A stretch of 64,000 bases of DNA, taken from positions 443,407 to 507,406 of the forward strand of contig OZ007517.1 of NCBI GenBank assembly GCA_963931865.1, in the 5' to 3' direction. A program made the translations under genes and the position numbers. This document shows, in pieces, positions 59,340 to 64,000 of this stretch. This DNA comes from Axinella damicornis. Its lineage: Eukaryota > Porifera > Demospongiae > Axinellida > Axinellidae. Each line of letters begins with the position of its first letter. Within the stretch, counting starts at the first letter, position 1. The notes beneath the pieces are model-generated. The model worked only from the letters and a program-made list of their open reading frames with translations. It did not search any database and was not told the DNA's origin.

Positions 59340-60259
59340 ATGACTTCATTTGGCTGGAAGAGAAAGCGAACCCTGCAGACCAGTGCAGCAACTGAATTTG
59401 CCCAGGGAGGGGAACTGCCTGAAGGGGAGGACCTCACTGAAGAGGGTGTAGATTGGCTGACAGCAGCCAAGCGCAGAAAAGCCCTGGTGCTGGAAGACGT
59501 AAGTGCCAAAAGCAAGCGACTTCAGAAGGAAGGAGAGGTATTAGCAGAGAGTGAGCGGTACTGGGAGGCCCTCAAGTACTGGGATGAGGCACTGCAGTTG
59601 ACCCCTGAATCAGCCACACTGTATGAGATGAAGTCTCAGGTACCTTTTTTGGTGTTCACTCCATCAGTGCTGTACTGAGTTAGAGCCAATTTTTGACTGC
59701 ATCCTGACCTCAGACCCTCCACACGCATACATGGAGAGTCTGAAGACAAGACTATCCTGACCCAGACCCTGCTAAATGCAGGTGCTGTTGGAGTTGGAGG
59801 AGGTGTATCCGGCGGTGCGGGCTGCAGAGACGGCTGTTCAGCTAGAGCCCACCTGGGCCATTGCGAGGCAGACACTGGGCCGGGCCCAGCTGGGAATGGG
59901 GGAAGTGCATATGGTTGGTACTGTGAATTAGAACCTTTTCATCATAAGTTGAATAATCGCCATAACTCTTTGCTAAAAGGCACTCCGAAATTTCCAGAAG
60001 GCTCTTCATTTGGACCCTCAAAATGGAGAGGTAGGTTAGCCTCGTTCCCAGGCCTCATCCAAAAAATCCTGGGAACGAGGCTAGGTTAGGAGTAGCAGTA
60101 GTTCTACTTGATGCAGTTCTACTTGTCACTGTTGCCATATACTGTTCTTAGATTAGGGAAAAGGACTTAAAGTGGGCGCAAGAACTTGTGAAGCAGAAAC
60201 AGCAGATGGACAGAGAGGAAGGAGGCCCAGATCAGAATCCAAAGAGATTGAAGGAGTAG
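59340..60259 (+). CDS. TTC33: Tetratricopeptide repeat protein 33
   Basis: Predicted 196 aa from four exons: 59340-59639, 59782-59913, 59980-60030, 60152-60259 (TAG); all junctions are in phase 0. The start [10 protein letters not shown] matches the TTC33 N-terminus. Further conserved blocks are [54 protein letters not shown] and [12 protein letters not shown]. Two to three TPR helical repeats are visible. The C-terminal tail is shorter than in vertebrate TTC33 (about 260 aa). The function of the family is poorly known, with protein-protein interaction inferred from TPRs. A foldback element lies in the third intron. Confidence 0.94.
60037..60086. repeat. Foldback element
   Basis: TAGCCTCGTTCCCAGGCC and CCTGGGAACGAGGCTAGG are separated by a short A-rich loop, starting 7 bases after the donor of TTC33 exon 3. 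Confidence 0.85.
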
Positions 60260-63200
60260 TCTAGTGAGAGAAAGAACCATTCACCGTCATGTTGTAGACC
60301 ACGGTGGTACTGGCATCCATACCCAGCTGGTTTGGGTGTATGTAAGATCAATCAGTGACAACAGGTAGCCGCATACTTTCTCCCCGGAAGGTGTTTGTAT
60401 ATGTCTCTGTGTGAAATGGACTGAATGGTAATGTCATGTTTAATATCTACTACGGTACTCCAGCTTTGTCAACAGTGTGTCAGCTATTGCCTGATGAGGT
60501 AATCCACGTCATCCTCGAGCTCTTTTCCTCAAGCTCTTTCCCGCTGGTGACGTCACCAGCAGCTGGGGACAAGCTTAAGCAGTTACTACCTGCAACTTCT
60601 ATCTAGTTACTAAAACAACATTGCCTCAAGCATTTATGTGGAAATTCATAAATTTGAACCACAGAACATGAAGAATCATGGTTAGCAGCTGGTACTTGTC
60701 TTCTCGCACCCTATACTATCAACTGGTGCCATTACATTAGAAGCACTTGCAGACTAAGCTTAGCTGGTGCTGCAGACTGGGTGGTGAGAAGTTGGACTCA
60801 GCAGCCCCCCCCAAATGGGGGACACCCCTTTAGACCAGTTCTATGACTATACCGGGTATACCTATGAAGCCTATAGCTATAGCAGCTTCCACAAAATAAC
60901 TAACTGGAGAAAAAAACCTTGAACCAAAAAGAAAAAAGAACGAAGAAAAAAAAAAGCAAAGGAAAAAAAGAAAAAGAAACAACCTAGCAACAACCCATCC
61001 CTCCATGACAGGTCGGACACCGAAGTGTAAGCCTCAGGAGCGCTGGATAGGCGCCGGTGACTGGAATCACAGGAGGCTACCTGCTTTCAACCAGAACACC
61101 TTTCTTTAGCTTCGGTGGTCAGATGGGAACCGGCGTACTCAAGCTGCTAGGCGGGGAAGTCAGGAACCGGTGTGTACGGAGTGGCCCAGACTCGTACTCG
61201 GTTATTGGGGAGACGAACACTCAACCCCCAGGCTGTAAAGCAAGTGCTTAGCGAGTGTGCCATCCCGACATCCCGCCAAAACTTGCTACAAATTCAGCAT
61301 TTAAAGGTTAAACCGGATGTACTTGTTGCGCATGCGCTCACGACTTCCCGCCAAAAAAAATTAAAACTTCCCAGTTTGAACTTACAATTACTTAGCTAGC
61401 CACTCTCGGTGGGCAGCTGACTATCTACAGCTAACCTTATCCTGTTGGGTTAACAGGTCAGTGCTAACCTTATACTAGTGTTCTTGACTATGGTCATGCA
61501 CTCACCAGTCCCTAAATTTGAAAGGGCCTACATTCACAACAAAATTCAAGTTTCTGTTGTCCAAAATGGTCGTTGTTTTCCACAGAACAAATGAAGTGTC
61601 TGGTAGTAGAAACAGTATACCACACCAGAGCCAAACCCATGAATGAGGTGGCACAGAGTACAACAAACTGCAGCCACAGCTGTACACTGTACTACAACAG
61701 TGCTGGGTAAAACACCAAAAGAATCTCTGAACTGATAGTACGACATCCAGCTGTTTCCGGTTGCGTGTATGCGCATGCCACCTTGACCTAACTTCTGGTT
61801 CCCGCCAATTTGATCTCACGTGTTCTAAATATGTGGACACGCCCCTACCAATGGCCAACTAGTGTTGTACTACTTGGCTATGTTTCAAAGCCTAGCCTAG
61901 CCTAGCCGACTCGACCCATTGCAGCTGACGTTATCATCTGAGTCTTTAACTTGGCCTCCGTTTTTGTACATTGTCTGTTGTAGCGGTGCAAGAGACTACT
62001 TGGGGTTTAAAAATTGTCAGGGAGTGAGACTAGCTGGGTGGGGGATTGGAACGAGGCTATAGACTAGCTGGGCGGGGCATTGGAACGAGGCTAACTGGGC
62101 AGGGCATTGGAACGAGGCTAACTGGGTGGGGGATTGGAACGAGGCTAACTGGGTGGGGCATTGGAACGAGGCTAACTGGGTGGGGCATTGGAATGAGGCT
62201 AGCTATGTGGATGCTACACACGTACTATATTAGCACAGTGATGACAGTATGCATAATACAATTACATTACATAACCATAAATGGCAATCTCTTGAGCTGT
62301 GAGTGTGTTCTAGCTGTGTTTGGGTGATGAGTTCTTGATGTTCTCCATGTTGGCCACTGGAAGCAGACCGGAACTCTGTCGTCTTGACCTTGATGGGGTT
62401 GTGGTGGGGGAATTGTCATCAAACTCAGAGACAGACTTCAGTATGCCGAGGGAGGAGGCTCTCACTCAAGAGCAGCATACTTCCACACAAGAAACCACCC
62501 ATAAATATGTCCTCAACTACCACACAGTTTATTATAATTCAGAAACCTGATTCTCAGTTGAACTCCTTATGGTGAATGTAATGTAGGATAGGATAGGATA
62601 GGATAGGATAAATTTTAATTTTTAACAGGTGAGTCCCATCAGCCTGGGGCTGGTCTCCCTGGGAGTCCTGTGAAATGTAGTATTGCACTGACTTCTCCTC
62701 TAGCTATGTCATTCTCTTAGCATGCATGCATGCATGCAGTAGTGCCCTTTGCCATCAAGGGTTGACCCTAACGTCTTTCTTTCATCCAAGTGTCTATTCT
62801 GATACCCCAGAGAGGTAATTACTGTAACAACCATGCACCATTAGTTACTACCATGAAAATAGTATCGCTAGCTATAACGCATTTTTTTATAGGGTTGTAC
62901 ATGTAGACGGCATCAAACTGTCATCTTGCCATGTCACTTCTAGCAATGAGATGGCCTGGTGTGGGTGCACCCAAAGGTGCAACAGAACGGAATGTGTCTG
63001 GGCCTGGCCTTGCCTGGAGCAGGGTGGGCCATTTAGTTTCTCCTTTGCATGAATGGGTTGAGAAAACAGATCACCTTGTAGGCCTAGAGCCTCCATTTCT
63101 GACAGCTATATTAATAGAGCCTTGACTAGTGAAAGCTTGTCGGTGCGTGGTTGGAGTTGGCTGCAAGGGCACTTGTGTGGAGTTTGGGAACTGAATTATG

Positions 63201-63593
63201 TACATTTAACGCATAGTGTATCAGCTGGTTAGCCATCAGTTTTGGCTGTAACGCAACACCACTGAGGCTATTGTACCAGCATGCACACATGCCCTTGAGG
63301 TGTACAATGCTGCCTTGCTGATACGATATGTATGCATGCAAATTACCTGGTACATTGGTATGCCAGAGTAATGTCTGCTTATACTATACTCTGCACCGAC
63401 GAGAGTTTAAGTAGCCAAAGACACAGCACCTCCGCAAAGTGATTTGGATGGTTATAAGTCATGTGTCTAGCTGAGCTGTACAGATGATATGAAAAGTCCT
63501 TGCTGGAGGTATTATAACGTGCACTGCACTCATGCTTGGGTACAAGATGTGATGAGGCGACCGATATGGAGTAAATTTGACAACTTGCCACTG
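60260..63593. other. Intergenic region without a recognised gene
   Basis: No exon or RNA gene could be supported in this 3.3 kb. It contains an A-rich stretch at 60900-60990, the tandem array at 62030-62205, a (GGATA)n microsatellite at about 62586-62612 and a short GCATGCATGC run near 62722. Short open frames here show no homology or splice support. Confidence 0.5.
62030..62205 (+). repeat. 27-bp tandem array built from foldback half-elements
   Basis: Six copies of a unit with GGAACGAGGCTAACTGGGTG and GGGCATT. The GGAACGAGGCTA core is the end of the foldback family. The repeated GIGTRLTGW reading frame through it is a by-product. Confidence 0.85.
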
Positions 63594-64000
63594 TCACTCA
63601 TAGTATACTCCCCATACAGTTGCTACTGCGAAGAGAGACTTGTTTTTGAAGTTGCTTGTTGCAAATGTGTCCCGCTTGGCGTCCCAGGCACATCTGCTTC
63701 CCATGCGAAACCCCTGCTCCCTCAACTGCCCGATGGTCACCAGACAGACCACCTTATACCGCTCATAGACCAGGTCCTTTACCTTCCCCTTGATGATCTC
63801 GGTCAGGGTCTTCACTAGCTGCCTGCAGGATTTCGGATCATATTTTTCTTCCTTCAAGTGAGATTCCAACGTCTCGTCGATGATGGTCTTCACCTTGCTA
63901 GCTTCAAACTTCCGGTTGGGCTCTAGTTGGTACGTATTCTCATACACCAGCCTGGGCTTCCTGCGCGAAGTTTGTTCCCCGCCCGGTTCCTGCGCCTGTG
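63594..64000 (-). CDS. Tctex1-type dynein light chain (5' end outside window)
   Basis: The reading frame is open from the window edge (about 64000) to TGA at 63594, encoding the C-terminal 135 residues. VYENTYQLEPNRKFEASKVK opens the Tctex1 domain, followed by LVKTLTEIIKGKVKDL, RYKVVCLVTIGQ and SRCAWDAKRDTFATSNF, ending SLFAVATVWGVYYE. The pattern ENTYQLEP...SRCxWD...LFAVATVxGVYYE is that of the Tctex1-domain (DYNLT) family, closest in memory to TCTEX1D1/D4-type proteins. These are light chains of cytoplasmic or ciliary dynein. The upstream residues before VYENTY are basic and low-complexity. Subfamily is not decided. Confidence 0.9.
   Translation of the reverse strand, partial: QAQEPGGEQTSRRKPRLVYENTYQLEPNRKFEASKVKTIIDETLESHLKEEKYDPKSCRQLVKTLTEIIKGKVKDLVYERYKVVCLVTIGQLREQGFRMGSRCAWDAKRDTFATSNFKNKSLFAVATVWGVYYE

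Noticed and set aside
59108..59515. N-terminal extension of the ALG2 reading frame
   Set aside because: The in-frame extension crosses a foldback element and overlaps the divergent TTC33 gene. ALG2 homologues start at the equivalent of [10 protein letters not shown].
62320..62550. 76-aa open frame in the intergenic region
   Set aside because: No recognised motif, no splice partner, and the length is expected by chance.

Overview
The window is animal nuclear DNA. Its genes are interrupted by many short introns and encode metazoan products: a receptor tyrosine phosphatase with Ig and FN3 domains, a class C (metabotropic-glutamate-type) GPCR, Mediator MED8, CARM1, ciliary LEXM and a Tctex1 dynein light chain. 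Intergenic spaces are small, genes are often head to head, and the DNA is full of minisatellites, homopolymer C/G runs and short foldback elements. This fits a compact early-branching animal genome such as a sponge, but that assignment is an inference and was not tested.

Layout. 1-9466 (+): 3' part of a receptor-type protein tyrosine phosphatase (three Ig, three FN3-like, TM, active D1, degenerate D2). 10099-10180 (-): tRNA-Ser(AGA). 10486-13798 (-): LEXM-like ciliary PG-rich-repeat protein, head to head with MED8 (14100-16593, +). 17417-24725 (-): complete CARM1. 25169-27900 (-): a second, 5'-incomplete CARM1 copy. 28231-28430: run of 200 N. 28613-35982 (-): DPYD, cut off at its 3' end by the gap and carrying a one-base frameshift. 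36396-37202 (+): unrecognised basic/proline-rich protein, head to head with DPYD. 37529-38828 (-): NKAPD1. 39240-50908 (-): 16-exon EH-domain endocytic scaffold, head to head with an mGluR-like receptor (51223-55150, +). 55675-57810 (-): PNKP. 57902-59107 (-): single-exon ALG2, head to head with TTC33 (59340-60259, +). 60260-63593: no recognised gene. 63594-64000 (-): Tctex1-type dynein light chain, running off the window.

The genes are not an operon or pathway cluster; they are unrelated neighbours packed into divergent pairs that probably share promoters. Exon boundaries were built by hand from GT/AG sites and codon phase. For almost every gene the phases close exactly, which is the main evidence for the models.

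The most unusual signals are: a foldback element family with termini near TAGCCTCGTTCCCAGGC, at more than 20 sites; the partial CARM1 duplication next to an assembly gap that must hide several kilobases; a minisatellite in DPYD that copies a splice acceptor about eleven times; frequent use of (CA)n microsatellites as splice acceptors; a PNKP with a possible mitochondrial leader exon and an altered HAD motif; and a receptor phosphatase whose second domain has lost its visible catalytic residues.
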